Numbered from the stretch's first letter, positions 27,911 through 39,524 are shown. The stretch: 64,000 nt of DNA from Rhodobacteraceae bacterium WD3A24 (GCA_002967695.1 PUHN01000015.1:1-64000); one strand, 5' to 3'. The notes: generated from the letters alone by a model not told the origin. Translations and numbers: made by a program.

Positions 27911-29305
27911 ATGGCGGCCAGAAGCTTTGACGTGATCGTGATCGGCGCCGGACCGGGCGGCTATGTCGCCGCGATTCGCTGCGCGCAACTCGGGCTCAAG
28001 GTCGCCGTGGTCGAACGCGAGCATCTGGGGGGCATCTGCCTCAACTGGGGCTGCATCCCCACAAAGGCGATGCTGCGCTCGGCCGAGGTCTTTCATCTCA
28101 TGCACAGGGCGGGCGATTTCGGCCTCTCCGCCGAAAAGCTCGGCTTCGATCTCGACGCGGTCGTCAAGCGCTCGCGCAAGGTGGCCGGTCAACTGACCAG
28201 CGGGGTCGGCCACCTTCTCAAGAAGAACAAGGTCGAGGTGGTGATGGGCCAGGGCCGTCTGGCCGGCAAGGGCCGCGTCGCCGTGAAGACCAACAAGGGC
28301 GACGAGGAGCTCTCTGCCAGCCACATCGTGCTGGCCACGGGCGCGCGGGCGCGCGATCTGAAGGGGCTGGAGGCCGATGGCGACCGTGTCTGGGCCTACA
28401 AGGACGCGCTGCAACCCAAGCGGATGCCCGAGAAGCTCCTGGTGATCGGCTCGGGCGCGATCGGAATCGAGTTTGCCAGCTTCTTCAACACGCTGGGCGC
28501 GCAAACCACGGTCGTCGAGGTGATGGACCGTATCCTGCCGGTGGAAGATGCCGAGATTTCGGAGTTCGCCCGCAAGCAGTTCGAAAAGCAGGGCATGACC
28601 ATCAAGCCCGGCGCCACGGTCAGGAAGCTCGACCGGGCCAAGGACAAGGTGACGGCCCATATCGAGGCCGGCGGCAAGACCGAAAAGCTGGAGGTCGACA
28701 CCGTCATTTCCGCCGTCGGGATCACCGGCAACACCGAGGGGCTCGGTCTCGACGAGGCCGGCATCGAGGTTGATCGCAGTCACGTGGTGGTGGACGAATA
28801 CTGCCGCACCGGGGTCGAGGGCGTCTATGCCATCGGCGATCTGGCCGGCGCGCCGTGGCTGGCGCACAAGGCCAGCCATGAAGGCGTGATGGTGGCCGAG
28901 ATGATCGCCGGCAAGCATCCCCATCCCGTCCGTCCCGAGTCGATCCCCGGCTGCACCTACTGCCACCCCCAGATCGCCAGCGTGGGCCTGACCGAGGCGC
29001 AGGCCAAGGAGGCCGGCCACGAGGTCAAGGTCGGCCGCTTTCCCTTCATCGGCAATGGCAAGGCCATCGCGCTGGGCGAATCCGAAGGCATGGTCAAGAC
29101 GGTTTTCGACGCGGGCACCGGCGAGCTTCTGGGCGCGCACATGATCGGCGCGGAGGTGACCGAACTGATCCAGGGCTACGCGGTCGGCAAGACGCTCGAG
29201 ACCACCGAGGTCGAGCTGATGGAGACGGTCTTCCCGCACCCCACGCTGAGCGAGATGATGCACGAATCCGTGCTCGACGCCTGGGGGCGGGCCATTCACT
29301 ACTGA
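27911..29305 (+). CDS. lpd: dihydrolipoyl dehydrogenase
   Basis: A 464-residue flavoenzyme that reoxidises dihydrolipoyl groups of 2-oxoacid dehydrogenase complexes with NAD. It has the FAD motif VIGAGPGGYVAA, the redox-active disulfide C43-C48 in GGICLNWGCIPTK, an NAD-binding GSGAIGIEFASF and the C-terminal histidine region VFPHPTLSEMMHES. The ATG at 27911 lies 5 bases after AGGAG; a GTG at 27893 in the same frame falls in the palindrome and lacks a ribosome-binding site. No other subunits of a dehydrogenase complex are adjacent, so it may serve several complexes. Confidence 0.96.
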   Translation: MAARSFDVIVIGAGPGGYVAAIRCAQLGLKVAVVEREHLGGICLNWGCIPTKAMLRSAEVFHLMHRAGDFGLSAEKLGFDLDAVVKRSRKVAGQLTSGVGHLLKKNKVEVVMGQGRLAGKGRVAVKTNKGDEELSASHIVLATGARARDLKGLEADGDRVWAYKDALQPKRMPEKLLVIGSGAIGIEFASFFNTLGAQTTVVEVMDRILPVEDAEISEFARKQFEKQGMTIKPGATVRKLDRAKDKVTAHIEAGGKTEKLEVDTVISAVGITGNTEGLGLDEAGIEVDRSHVVVDEYCRTGVEGVYAIGDLAGAPWLAHKASHEGVMVAEMIAGKHPHPVRPESIPGCTYCHPQIASVGLTEAQAKEAGHEVKVGRFPFIGNGKAIALGESEGMVKTVFDAGTGELLGAHMIGAEVTELIQGYAVGKTLETTEVELMETVFPHPTLSEMMHESVLDAWGRAIHY

Positions 29306-29325
29306 CGCGGCGGGCCGCGCCCGGC

Positions 29326-29817
29326 TCAGGCGAACTTGGCCGCCAGCGCTTCGCGCACGGGGGCGGAGACGAATTTGGAGACGTCGCCGCCCAGCCGCGC
29401 GATTTCCTTGACCAGTTTCGACGCGATCGCCTGATGGCGCGCCTCGGCCATGAGGAACACCGTCTCAACCGAGGAGTCGAGCGCGCGGTTCATCCCCACC
29501 ATCTGATATTCGTATTCGAAATCGGCGACCGCGCGCAGCCCGCGAATGATGACCTGCGCGCCCACGTCATGGGCGCAGTCGATAAGCAGATTCTCGAAGG
29601 GATGGGCGACGATTTCGGTGCCGGTGGTCTCGGTCAGGCGGCGGCTCTCGGCCTCGATCATCTCGACACGCTCGGCAAGCGAGAACAGCGGCGCCTTGTC
29701 GCGGTTGATCGCCACCCCGATCACCAGACGGTCGACCAGCGCCGCGGCGCGGGTGATGATGTCGACATGTCCCAGAGTGATCGGGTCGAATGTCCCCGGA
29801 TAAAGACCGATGCGCAT
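29326..29817 (-). CDS. coaD: phosphopantetheine adenylyltransferase
   Basis: A 163-residue enzyme that adenylates 4-phosphopantetheine in coenzyme A synthesis. The nucleotidyltransferase motif TLGH is at residues 14-17 in GTFDPITLGHVDI, and the family segment GLRAVADFEYEYQMVGMNR is clear. The ATG at 29817 begins exactly at the conserved MRIGLYPGTFDP; the open frame upstream is not conserved. It converges on lpd, with only 20 bases between the stops. Confidence 0.96.
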   Translation of the reverse strand: MRIGLYPGTFDPITLGHVDIITRAAALVDRLVIGVAINRDKAPLFSLAERVEMIEAESRRLTETTGTEIVAHPFENLLIDCAHDVGAQVIIRGLRAVADFEYEYQMVGMNRALDSSVETVFLMAEARHQAIASKLVKEIARLGGDVSKFVSAPVREALAAKFA

Positions 29818-29887
29818 GCGCGTGCCCCTCTCGTGTTTTCGGCGCAAGCAACGCGATCCCGCGCCGGGATGCAAGAGGGGGCAGGCG

Positions 29888-30328
29888 CTATCGTCCCATT
29901 ATCATGCCTTCCAGGGCGTCCTTCTCCCGCGAGAGTTCGTCGAGCCGCGCCTTGACCACGTCGCCGATCGAGATCAGCCCCACCATGCGGCCCTCCTGGA
30001 TCACCGGCATGTGGCGGAAGCGGCCCGCGGTCATCCTTTCGAGCACCTCGTCGGTGCTGTCGGCGGGGGTGCAATGCTCGATCTCGGAGGTCATCATCTC
30101 CTCGACCCTGTCCTGCAGGCAGCCGGTCCCGCGGCGGCCGAGTTCGCGCACGATGTCACGCTCCGAAAGGATGCCGGCAACCCCGCCCTCGTCGGACAGT
30201 ATGACGACGGCCCCGATCCGCCGCTCCGAGAGCAGCTGCGCGGCGTCGGCCACGCGCGAATCCGCGCTGACGGTTACCACGTCGTCGGCCGCGCCGGGCT
30301 TGGACTTCAGGATGTGACTGACCAGCAT
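29888..30328 (-). CDS. CBS domain protein
   Basis: A 146-residue protein made of two CBS repeats, about residues 15-70 (VSADSRVADAAQLLSERRIGA to LSERDIVREL) and 78-135 (MTSEIEHCTPADS to LISIGDVVKARL). CBS pairs bind adenosyl ligands such as AMP or ATP and act as energy or redox sensors. There is no attached catalytic domain. It lies 70 bases upstream of coaD on the same strand. The specific partner is unknown. Confidence 0.88.
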   Translation of the reverse strand: MLVSHILKSKPGAADDVVTVSADSRVADAAQLLSERRIGAVVILSDEGGVAGILSERDIVRELGRRGTGCLQDRVEEMMTSEIEHCTPADSTDEVLERMTAGRFRHMPVIQEGRMVGLISIGDVVKARLDELSREKDALEGMIMGR

Positions 30329-30379
30329 GACGACTCTCCCGTTTCTGTGTGAAAAGCGTCCGCCGCCTGCGCCAATCTG

Positions 30380-31273
30380 TCAAGTCTGGGCTTCGAGCCG
30401 GCTCACTTCCCGGCGCAGCCCCGCGACCAGCGCCTCGGCAAATCTGTTGAGCCGCTGCACCCGGCGGTCGTCGGCGTGCCGGATCAGGTAGAAGCTGCGC
30501 GTCAGCCGGATCTCGTCGGGCAGCAGCTTGACCAGCTCGGGCGCCGTGGCCATCGCGAAGTCGTGCACGATGGCGATCCCCGCGCCCTGCCGGGCCCAGT
30601 TGAGCTGGACCGCGACCGAGTTCGACGCCAGCGCCGGCGCCGCCGCGCCGATTTCCGAGAGATAGTCGAGTTCGCTGTCGAAGATCATGTCGGGGATGTA
30701 GCCGATCACGCGGTGGCCGCCGAGATCGGCGCGGTGCGTGATGGGGCCATGGCGTTCCAGCCATGCCCGGCTCGCGGCGAGATGGAGGTGGTAGTCGGTC
30801 ACCTTCTGGACCGAAAGACGGCCCGCCGCGGGGCGCGAGACGGCGACGGCCATGTCGGCCTCGCGGCGCGACAGGTTGAACACGCGGGGCAGGGCGACGA
30901 TCTGCACCTCCAGCCCCGGATTCTCGTCGCAGATCGCGGCGACCACCTGCGGCAGCACGTAATTGGCGCAGCCGTCGGGCGCGCCGATGCGCACCTGGCC
31001 GGTCAGCCCGGCGGAGGCGCCATGCAGGGCGTCGGTCGCCCCCGTCATCGCCTGCTCGGCGGCCACGGCGTGTGGCAGCAGCCGGCCGCCCTCCTCGGTC
31101 AGCGCGTAGCCCTGCGGCGACTTGGTGAACAACCGCGCGCCCAGCGTCTCTTCGAGCCGGGCGATGCGCCGGCCGACGGTTGCCGGATCCAGCCGCAGCC
31201 GCCGCCCGGCGGCCGAGAGGCTTTCGGCCCGCGCGACGGCAAGGAAAATGCGCAGATCGTCCCAATCGGTCAT
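30380..31273 (-). CDS. LysR family transcriptional regulator
   Basis: A 297-residue LysR-type regulator. The N-terminal helix-turn-helix spans about residues 5-62 with LSAAGRRLRLDPATVGRRIARLE, followed by a periplasmic-binding-protein-like effector domain. The ATG at 31273 (MTDWDDLRIFLAVA) starts at the family N-terminus; an upstream in-frame ATG at 31312 adds unconserved residues. It faces mmsA across 110 bases holding a TTGCA-N4-TGCAA dyad, so it probably controls the valine-degradation genes; the inducer is unknown. Confidence 0.9.
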   Translation of the reverse strand: MTDWDDLRIFLAVARAESLSAAGRRLRLDPATVGRRIARLEETLGARLFTKSPQGYALTEEGGRLLPHAVAAEQAMTGATDALHGASAGLTGQVRIGAPDGCANYVLPQVVAAICDENPGLEVQIVALPRVFNLSRREADMAVAVSRPAAGRLSVQKVTDYHLHLAASRAWLERHGPITHRADLGGHRVIGYIPDMIFDSELDYLSEIGAAAPALASNSVAVQLNWARQGAGIAIVHDFAMATAPELVKLLPDEIRLTRSFYLIRHADDRRVQRLNRFAEALVAGLRREVSRLEAQT

Positions 31274-31283
31274 GTCCGCTCCA

Positions 31284-31297
31284 TTGCAGGAATGCAA
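31284..31297. promoter_or_regulatory. candidate LysR operator between lysR and mmsA
   Basis: TTGCA and TGCAA form perfect 5-base arms around GGAA, immediately upstream of the LysR gene. A further TGCAA half-site occurs at 31335-31339. LysR proteins bind such short dyads in divergent promoters, so autoregulation and control of mmsA are plausible. The motif is short and the assignment rests on position. Confidence 0.45.
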
Positions 31298-31383
31298 AAC
31301 GCTTTTGAACAACTGCCTCTTTCAATGGCAATTATGCAAGCCTATCCTGCCCCGGATCGGTTTTTCGAGGAGGAGTGTCCGGA

Positions 31384-32883
31384 ATGCAGGAACTGACCCA
31401 CTGGATCGACGGCAAGCACGTCAAAGGCGCGTCTGGCCGTTTCAGCGATGTCTACAACCCCGCCACGGGCGAGGTGCAGGCGCGCACCCCGCTGGCCAAC
31501 AAGGCCGAGCTCGACGCCGCCGTCGAGAGCGCCGCGCAAGCGCAGGTGAAATGGGGCGCGACCAACCCGCAGCGCCGGGCGCGGGTGTTGATGAAATTCG
31601 TGACCCTGCTCAACCGCGACATGGACAAGCTCGCCGAGGCGCTGTCGCGCGAGCACGGCAAGACGATCCCCGATGCCAAGGGCGACGTCCAGCGCGGGCT
31701 CGAGGTCATTGAGTTCTGCATCGGCGCGCCGCACCTTCTGAAAGGCGAGTTTACCGACGGCGCCGGGCCGGGTATCGACATGTACTCGATGCGCCAGCCT
31801 CTGGGCGTGGTCGCGGGCATCACGCCGTTCAACTTCCCCGCCATGATCCCGATGTGGAAGATGGGCCCGGCGCTGGCCTGCGGCAACGCCTTCATCCTCA
31901 AGCCGTCCGAGCGCGACCCTTCCGTGCCGCTGATGCTGGCCGAGTTGATGCAGGAAGCCGGTCTGCCCGATGGGGTGCTGCAGGTCGTCAACGGCGACAA
32001 GGAGTCGGTTGACGCGATCCTCGACAACGAGGTGATCCAGGCCATCGGCTTCGTCGGCTCGACACCCATCGCCGAATACATCTATGGCCGCGGCTGCGCC
32101 AACGGCAAGCGCGTGCAGTGCTTCGGCGGGGCCAAGAACCACATGATCGTCATGCCCGACGCCGACATGGACCAGGCCGCCGACGCGCTGGTCGGCGCGG
32201 GCTACGGCGCCGCGGGCGAGCGCTGCATGGCGATCTCGGTCGCCGTGCCGGTGGGCGAGAAGACCGCCGACAAGCTGATCGAAAAGCTCATCCCGCGGAT
32301 CGAGAAACTCAAGATCGCCCCCTACACCGGCGGCGACGACGTCGACTACGGCCCGCTTGTGACCCCGCAGGCCAAGGAAAAGGTGCTGGGGCTGGTCGAA
32401 TCCGGCATCAAGCAGGGCGCCGAGCTGGTCGTGGACGGCCGCGATTTCCAGCTTCAGGGCTATGAGGACGGCTTTTTCGTCGGCCCGCACCTGTTCGACC
32501 GGGTCACGCCGGACATGGACATCTACAAGGAAGAGATCTTCGGCCCCGTCCTGAGCCAGGTACGCACGGACTCCTACGAGGAGGCGCTGAGCCTGGCCAT
32601 GGACAACGAATACGGCAATGGCACGGCGATCTTCACGCGCGACGGCGACACCGCGCGCGACTTCGCCCATCGCGTCAATATCGGCATGGTCGGCGTCAAT
32701 GTGCCGATCCCGGTGCCGCTGGCCTATCACAGCTTTGGCGGCTGGAAGAAATCGGGATTCGGCGATCTCAACCAGCACGGCCCCGATTCCTTCAAGTTCT
32801 ACACCCGCACCAAGACGGTGACGGCGCGCTGGCCCTCGGGGCTGAAGGAAGGCGGCGAGTTCCATTTCAAGCAGATGGACTGA
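31384..32883 (+). CDS. mmsA: CoA-acylating methylmalonate-semialdehyde dehydrogenase
   Basis: A 499-residue aldehyde dehydrogenase that converts methylmalonate semialdehyde to propionyl-CoA in valine degradation. Family features are GVVAGITPFNFPAMIPMWK, the catalytic cysteine C281 in GERCMAISVAVPVG and the C-terminal VPIPVPLAYHSFGGWKKSGF. The ATG at 31384 is 10 bases from an AGGAGG; a GTG at 31375 is an alternative. A strong terminator follows at 32967-32994, then a 3-hydroxyisobutyryl-CoA hydrolase gene of the same pathway. Confidence 0.94.
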   Translation: MQELTHWIDGKHVKGASGRFSDVYNPATGEVQARTPLANKAELDAAVESAAQAQVKWGATNPQRRARVLMKFVTLLNRDMDKLAEALSREHGKTIPDAKGDVQRGLEVIEFCIGAPHLLKGEFTDGAGPGIDMYSMRQPLGVVAGITPFNFPAMIPMWKMGPALACGNAFILKPSERDPSVPLMLAELMQEAGLPDGVLQVVNGDKESVDAILDNEVIQAIGFVGSTPIAEYIYGRGCANGKRVQCFGGAKNHMIVMPDADMDQAADALVGAGYGAAGERCMAISVAVPVGEKTADKLIEKLIPRIEKLKIAPYTGGDDVDYGPLVTPQAKEKVLGLVESGIKQGAELVVDGRDFQLQGYEDGFFVGPHLFDRVTPDMDIYKEEIFGPVLSQVRTDSYEEALSLAMDNEYGNGTAIFTRDGDTARDFAHRVNIGMVGVNVPIPVPLAYHSFGGWKKSGFGDLNQHGPDSFKFYTRTKTVTARWPSGLKEGGEFHFKQMD

Positions 32884-33192
32884 GCACCGGCCGTCCGCCA
32901 CGCGCTGCCATTCATCCCTGCTCACGGGGGAAGGTCGTGCGTGGCGATGCCGTCCCGGCCCGGAAGAAGGCGGACCCGTCGCGGGTCCGCCTTTGGATTT
33001 GCGGCCATGCCGTCGGCGGCGCCGGTGCGCTGCCGCGCGCCCCGGCCGTGGCACCGGCACCGCCGCGACGGGGCGGGCCGAGAAGGCTCGTGCGCCCGAG
33101 GCGCCGATCGCGTAGTCTGGCCCCGATTTTTGACGAAGGGCGCCGGTTCGCCGCCGGCGCCGAAGTCCCGCCATGCTCAAGGAGCGCGCTGA
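32884..33192. other. 309-base intergenic stretch
   Basis: The gap between mmsA and the hydrolase gene holds the terminator at 32967-32994 and an AAGGAG ribosome-binding site just before 33193. Two short overlapping open frames on the plus strand (from 32937 and 32941) are Arg/Ala-rich and resemble GC-driven shadows. I see no convincing promoter or RNA gene. Confidence 0.6.
32967..32994 (+). terminator. Rho-independent terminator after mmsA
   Basis: A 12-bp perfect stem (AAGGCGGACCCG with CGGGTCCGCCTT) closes a TCG loop and runs into TTTGGATTT. It ends transcription of mmsA and separates it from the hydrolase gene. Confidence 0.8.
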
Positions 33193-34227
33193 ATGCCCGA
33201 CATCGAGATCCGCCGCGAGGGCCGTGCCGGCCGCATCACCCTGCACCGCCCGCAGGCCCTCAACGCGCTGACCCGCCGGATGTGCCGCGAAATTGACGAC
33301 GCGCTGACGGCGTGGCGCGACGAGGACGGGGTCCATCTTGTCGTGATCGACGCCGAGGGCACGCGCGCGTTCTGCGCCGGCGGCGATATCGCGCGCATCC
33401 ACGAGGCCGCGCGGGCGGGGGATTTCGACGCCGGCCGCGCCTTCTGGGCCGACGAATACCGGATGAACGCCCGGCTCAAGACCTTTCCCAAGCCGGTCGT
33501 GGCTTTGATGCAGGGGTTCGTGATGGGCGGCGGCGTCGGGCTGGGCTGCCACGCCTCGCATCGGGTGGTGGGCGACACCACGCGCATGGCCATGCCCGAA
33601 TGCGGCATCGGGCTGATCCCCGATGTGGGCGGGACACTGCTGTTGTCGGCGGCGCCGGGGCGGCTGGGGGAGTATCTGGGCCTGACCGGCGCGCGCATGA
33701 GCGCGGGCGACGCGATCACCGCCGGCTTTGCCGACTATTACCTGCCCGAGACCGACTGGCCCACGCTCCTGCGCACGCTTTGTGACGCGGGGGGCACCGC
33801 CGCCCTGCCGGCGCGCGAGCCGCCGGCCCCGGTACTGCCGCAGGCCGCGATCGACAGGGTGTTTTCCGCCGAGAGCGTCTCCGCCATCGCCACGCGGCTG
33901 GAATCCGAGAGCGGCGAGGTCGCCTCGGGCGCGCGCAAGGCGCTTGGCGAGGGCTCGCCACTGTCGATGGCCTGCACGCTCGCGGCAATTCGCGCCCAGC
34001 GCGGTGATGACGACATTCACGCCGCGCTCAGGCGCGAATTCCGCTTTACCTGGCGGTCCATGGACAAGGGCGACTTTCTGGAGGGCGTGCGGGCCCGGCT
34101 CATCGACAAGGATCGCGCCCCCCGCTGGCGCCACGCCGGCCCCGAAGACGTCACCGATTCCGAGGTCGCCGCGATGCTCGCGCCGCTGGGCGAGGATGAG
34201 CTCACCTTCGAGCGGGCGACCTCGTGA
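33193..34227 (+). CDS. 3-hydroxyisobutyryl-CoA hydrolase
   Basis: A 344-residue crotonase-fold protein that releases CoA from 3-hydroxyisobutyryl-CoA in valine degradation. The oxyanion-hole segments are AFCAGGDIARIHE and FVMGGGVGLGCHA; the catalytic glutamate is E136 in MPECGIGLIPDVGG. The C-terminal region EFRFTWRSMDKGDFLEGVRARLIDKD distinguishes this hydrolase from plain enoyl-CoA hydratases. An AAGGAG ribosome-binding site lies 8 bases upstream. Its position after mmsA supports the pathway assignment. Confidence 0.9.
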   Translation: MPDIEIRREGRAGRITLHRPQALNALTRRMCREIDDALTAWRDEDGVHLVVIDAEGTRAFCAGGDIARIHEAARAGDFDAGRAFWADEYRMNARLKTFPKPVVALMQGFVMGGGVGLGCHASHRVVGDTTRMAMPECGIGLIPDVGGTLLLSAAPGRLGEYLGLTGARMSAGDAITAGFADYYLPETDWPTLLRTLCDAGGTAALPAREPPAPVLPQAAIDRVFSAESVSAIATRLESESGEVASGARKALGEGSPLSMACTLAAIRAQRGDDDIHAALRREFRFTWRSMDKGDFLEGVRARLIDKDRAPRWRHAGPEDVTDSEVAAMLAPLGEDELTFERATS

Positions 34228-34346
34228 CGCCCGGAGGCCGCGTCGCCCACTGCCGCGCGGCACAGCGGCGCATGGACAGTCCGGGGGCGACGTGCTTACC
34301 TATGCTTGTGCGAAGATATGTTTCGCGCGAGTGAAAGGATACGATC

Positions 34347-34553
34347 ATGTTCAAGCAGAATGTCGGCCCGCTTGACCGGGTGCTCAGAGTCGTCGTGGGG
34401 CTGGTTCTTCTGGCCGGCTTCTTCGTCTTTCCCGAGTCGCCCTATCGCTGGGTTCTTCTGATCGGGCTCATTCCGCTGATTACCGGACTGGTTTCGGTCT
34501 GTCCGATCTATGCCGCTCTGGGCATGAGCACCTGCCCGGCGGACAAGCGCTGA
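34347..34553 (+). CDS. DUF2892 small membrane protein
   Basis: A 68-residue inner-membrane protein of the DUF2892 (YgaP transmembrane) group. The N-terminal FKQNVGPLDRVLRVVVG is the family signature, followed by two hydrophobic segments and two late cysteines in VSVCPIYAALGMSTCP. An AAAGGA ribosome-binding site precedes the ATG. In other proteins this domain accompanies rhodanese domains; here it stands alone, followed by a GC hairpin. Confidence 0.88.
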   Translation: MFKQNVGPLDRVLRVVVGLVLLAGFFVFPESPYRWVLLIGLIPLITGLVSVCPIYAALGMSTCPADKR

Positions 34554-34558
34554 ATCCC

Positions 34559-34581
34559 GCGCCGCCCGTTCCGGGCGGCGC
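34559..34581. terminator. hairpin between convergent genes
   Basis: A 9-bp GC stem (GCGCCGCCC and GGGCGGCGC) around GTTCC fills the 31-base gap between the DUF2892 and patatin genes. No T run follows on either strand, so termination efficiency is uncertain. Confidence 0.5.
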
Positions 34582-34584
34582 TGG

Positions 34585-35460
34585 TCAGTCCGCGGCGAGA
34601 TCGCCGATGGCGCGGGCGGCCTCCTCACAGACGCGCCGGCCCTCGGCGATCGCCTCGTCGGCGCGATAGAATTCGAGCGAAAGCATGTCGGGCAGCGCCG
34701 CTTCGAGCAGCAGATCGGGCGGCTCGACCTCCATGCGGCTGCGCCGGACCCTGTCGATCATGATGTTCAGCCCGCCGGTGACCACGTCGAGATAGGACGG
34801 TGCCGCCTCGCGCCGCTCCAGCAGGCCGCGCAGTGCCTCGGGCAGATAGGGCTTCATCGCCGTCCAGCGGGGGGCGGCTTCCCGCTCCGTCTCGGCGCGC
34901 CAGAACAGGCGGTCGGGCCGGCCGTTGGGATTGACCGCGATCACGCTGTCGGCGCCGAGCGCGCGACAGGTGTTCACGGGGACGGGATTGACGAGCCCGC
35001 CATCGAGCAGCCACTGCCCGTCGAGGTGGAAGGGGCTGATGACGCCCGGCAGGGCGACCGAGGCGCGCACCACCTCGGCCAGGGAGCCTTCGCGCAGCCA
35101 GATCTCCTCGCCGGTGCGCATGTCGGTGGCGACCGCGGCAAAGGGCATTGGCAGCTCCTCGATTCGCTCGGGAAGGTCCAGTCGCCGGAGCACGGCGAGG
35201 ATCTCGTCGCCGGCGACGAGGCCGCCCTGTCCGAACCCCACATCGAGAAGCGTCACGAAACTGCGCCGCGTGAGCCCGCGCGCCCACTCCTCGAGCGCGT
35301 CGAGGCGCCCGGCGGCATAGACCGCGCCCACCAGCGCCCCCATCGAGCATCCGGCGATGGCGCGGGGCGGCGCGCCCATCTCGTCGAGCGCGCGCAGGAC
35401 ACCGATGTGGCACCAGCCGCGCGCGCCGCCCGAGCCCAGTGCCACACCCATGCCCGCCAT
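34585..35460 (-). CDS. patatin-like phospholipase, RssA family
   Basis: A 291-residue lipid acyl hydrolase. The oxyanion hole is SGGARGW near residue 10, the nucleophile Ser39 lies in GCSMG and the catalytic Asp153 in LLDGGLVNPVPV, giving the Ser-Asp dyad of patatins. The size matches the bacterial RssA type. There is no signal peptide. It begins 4 bases after the uvrA stop, so the two are probably co-transcribed, although no functional link is known. Confidence 0.9.
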   Translation of the reverse strand: MAGMGVALGSGGARGWCHIGVLRALDEMGAPPRAIAGCSMGALVGAVYAAGRLDALEEWARGLTRRSFVTLLDVGFGQGGLVAGDEILAVLRRLDLPERIEELPMPFAAVATDMRTGEEIWLREGSLAEVVRASVALPGVISPFHLDGQWLLDGGLVNPVPVNTCRALGADSVIAVNPNGRPDRLFWRAETEREAAPRWTAMKPYLPEALRGLLERREAAPSYLDVVTGGLNIMIDRVRRSRMEVEPPDLLLEAALPDMLSLEFYRADEAIAEGRRVCEEAARAIGDLAAD

Positions 35461-35464
35461 CGCG

Positions 35465-38329
<2,865 letters not shown>

Positions 38330-38400
38330 GTCTGCCCCCGGGGAGTGTCGAACCCCCCGAGAGATAATGGAGCCGGGCTGAGTCTCCAATGGAAAAACGC

Positions 38401-38415
38401 GAACACTTCGTGAAC
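38401..38415. promoter_or_regulatory. LexA (SOS) box of uvrA
   Basis: Read on the minus strand the site is GTTCACGAAGTGTTC, a perfect GTTC-N7-GTTC, the LexA-binding motif of alphaproteobacteria. It lies 72 bases ahead of the uvrA start. Together with the lexA gene and its own box in this window, it indicates SOS induction of uvrA. Confidence 0.85.
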
Positions 38416-38460
38416 TCTGGCAAATTTACCCGGTCGACCACGCAGCCCGGTCGCAGGCGA

Positions 38461-39462
38461 TCAGCCCAGCCTGCCCATGGCCACGGCGACATCGGCCATT
38501 CGGCTGGAGAACCCCCATTCGTTGTCGTACCAGCTCATCACACGGCACATCGTGGTCTCCATCACCCGGGTCTGATCCATGTGGAAGACCGATGAATGGG
38601 CATCGTGGTTGAAGTCCATGCTCACATTGGGCTGATCGGTCGTCCCGAGGATACCGGCGAGGTCGCCCTCGGCGGCGGCGGCGATGGCCTGGTTGATCTC
38701 TTCGGCCGAGGTCGCCCGGCTCGCCTCGAAGGTCAGATCGACGACCGAGACATTGGGCGTGGGCACCCGGATCGCGACACCGTCGAGCTTGCCCTCAAGC
38801 TCGGGCATGACCAGCCCCACCGCGCGCGCCGCGCCGGTGGAGGTGGGGATCATGTTCAGCCCGGCCGCCCGCGCGCGGTAGAGATCCTTGTGCATGGCGT
38901 CCAGCGTGGGCTGATCGCCCGTATAGCTGTGGATCGTCGTCATGAAGCCGCGCCGGATGCCGATGGCTTCGTGGAGCACGCGCGCCATGGGCGCAAGGCA
39001 GTTCGTGGTGCAGGAGGCGTTCGAGACAACCCGGTCATCGGCGCTCAGCGACGTCTCGTTGACGCCGAAGACCACCGTGCGGTCGGCGCCCTTCGCCGGG
39101 GCGGAGACCAGAACGCGCCGCGAGCCGTTCTCGAGATGGCGCGCGGCCTTGTCGCGGTCGGTGAAGACGCCGGTGCATTCCAGCGCGACATCGACGTCCC
39201 CCCAGGGCAGGGCGGCGGGGTCGCGTTCAGCGGTCACCCGGATGGGGCCGCTGCCGGCGTCGATGGTGTCGCCCGACACCGTGATCTTGCCGGGAAAGCG
39301 GCCATGGACGCTGTCGAACCGCAGCAGATGGGCGTTCGTCTCGACCGGGCCGAGATCGTTTATGGCAATGACCTCGATATCGTCGCGCCCCGACTCGATG
39401 ATCGCGCGCAACACGTTCCGTCCGATCCGGCCAAAGCCGTTGATGGCTACCTTCACTGTCAT
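38461..39462 (-). CDS. gap: glyceraldehyde-3-phosphate dehydrogenase (NAD-type)
   Basis: A 333-residue glycolytic enzyme. NAD-binding GFGRIGRN starts at residue 9, the catalytic C151 is in SNASCTTNC, and the substrate-binding TSTGAARAVG and WYDNEWGF segments are present. Asp36 in AINDLGP, the residue that favours NAD over NADP, is retained. The ATG at 39462 follows a strong AGGAGG; the longer open frame is not conserved. A LacI-type palindrome lies 49 bases upstream. It follows a small membrane-peptide gene and a second gap gene on the same strand. Confidence 0.95.
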   Translation of the reverse strand: MTVKVAINGFGRIGRNVLRAIIESGRDDIEVIAINDLGPVETNAHLLRFDSVHGRFPGKITVSGDTIDAGSGPIRVTAERDPAALPWGDVDVALECTGVFTDRDKAARHLENGSRRVLVSAPAKGADRTVVFGVNETSLSADDRVVSNASCTTNCLAPMARVLHEAIGIRRGFMTTIHSYTGDQPTLDAMHKDLYRARAAGLNMIPTSTGAARAVGLVMPELEGKLDGVAIRVPTPNVSVVDLTFEASRATSAEEINQAIAAAAEGDLAGILGTTDQPNVSMDFNHDAHSSVFHMDQTRVMETTMCRVMSWYDNEWGFSSRMADVAVAMGRLG

Positions 39463-39510
39463 GGTCTCTCCTCCTGTCTCACATTCCCGACGGGTCGGCG
39501 GCATCCGCGC

Positions 39511-39524
39511 CGTTATCGCTAACG
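39511..39524. promoter_or_regulatory. LacI-type operator upstream of the first gap gene
   Basis: CGTTATCGCTAACG is a near-perfect palindrome with the central CG typical of LacI-family operators, 49 bases ahead of the gap start. Similar sites are described for the central-carbon regulator CceR of Rhodobacter sphaeroides; I recall the consensus only approximately. Confidence 0.65.

Noticed and set aside
32937-33296. Short plus-strand frames between mmsA and the hydrolase
   Set aside because: Arg/Pro/Ala-rich, overlapping a terminator and the start of a real gene in another frame, with no ribosome-binding site.
31342-34263. 973-codon minus-strand frame antisense to mmsA and the hydrolase
   Set aside because: It is a shadow of two well-supported genes; it lacks any recognisable domain and has the typical Arg/Ala/Asp-rich composition.
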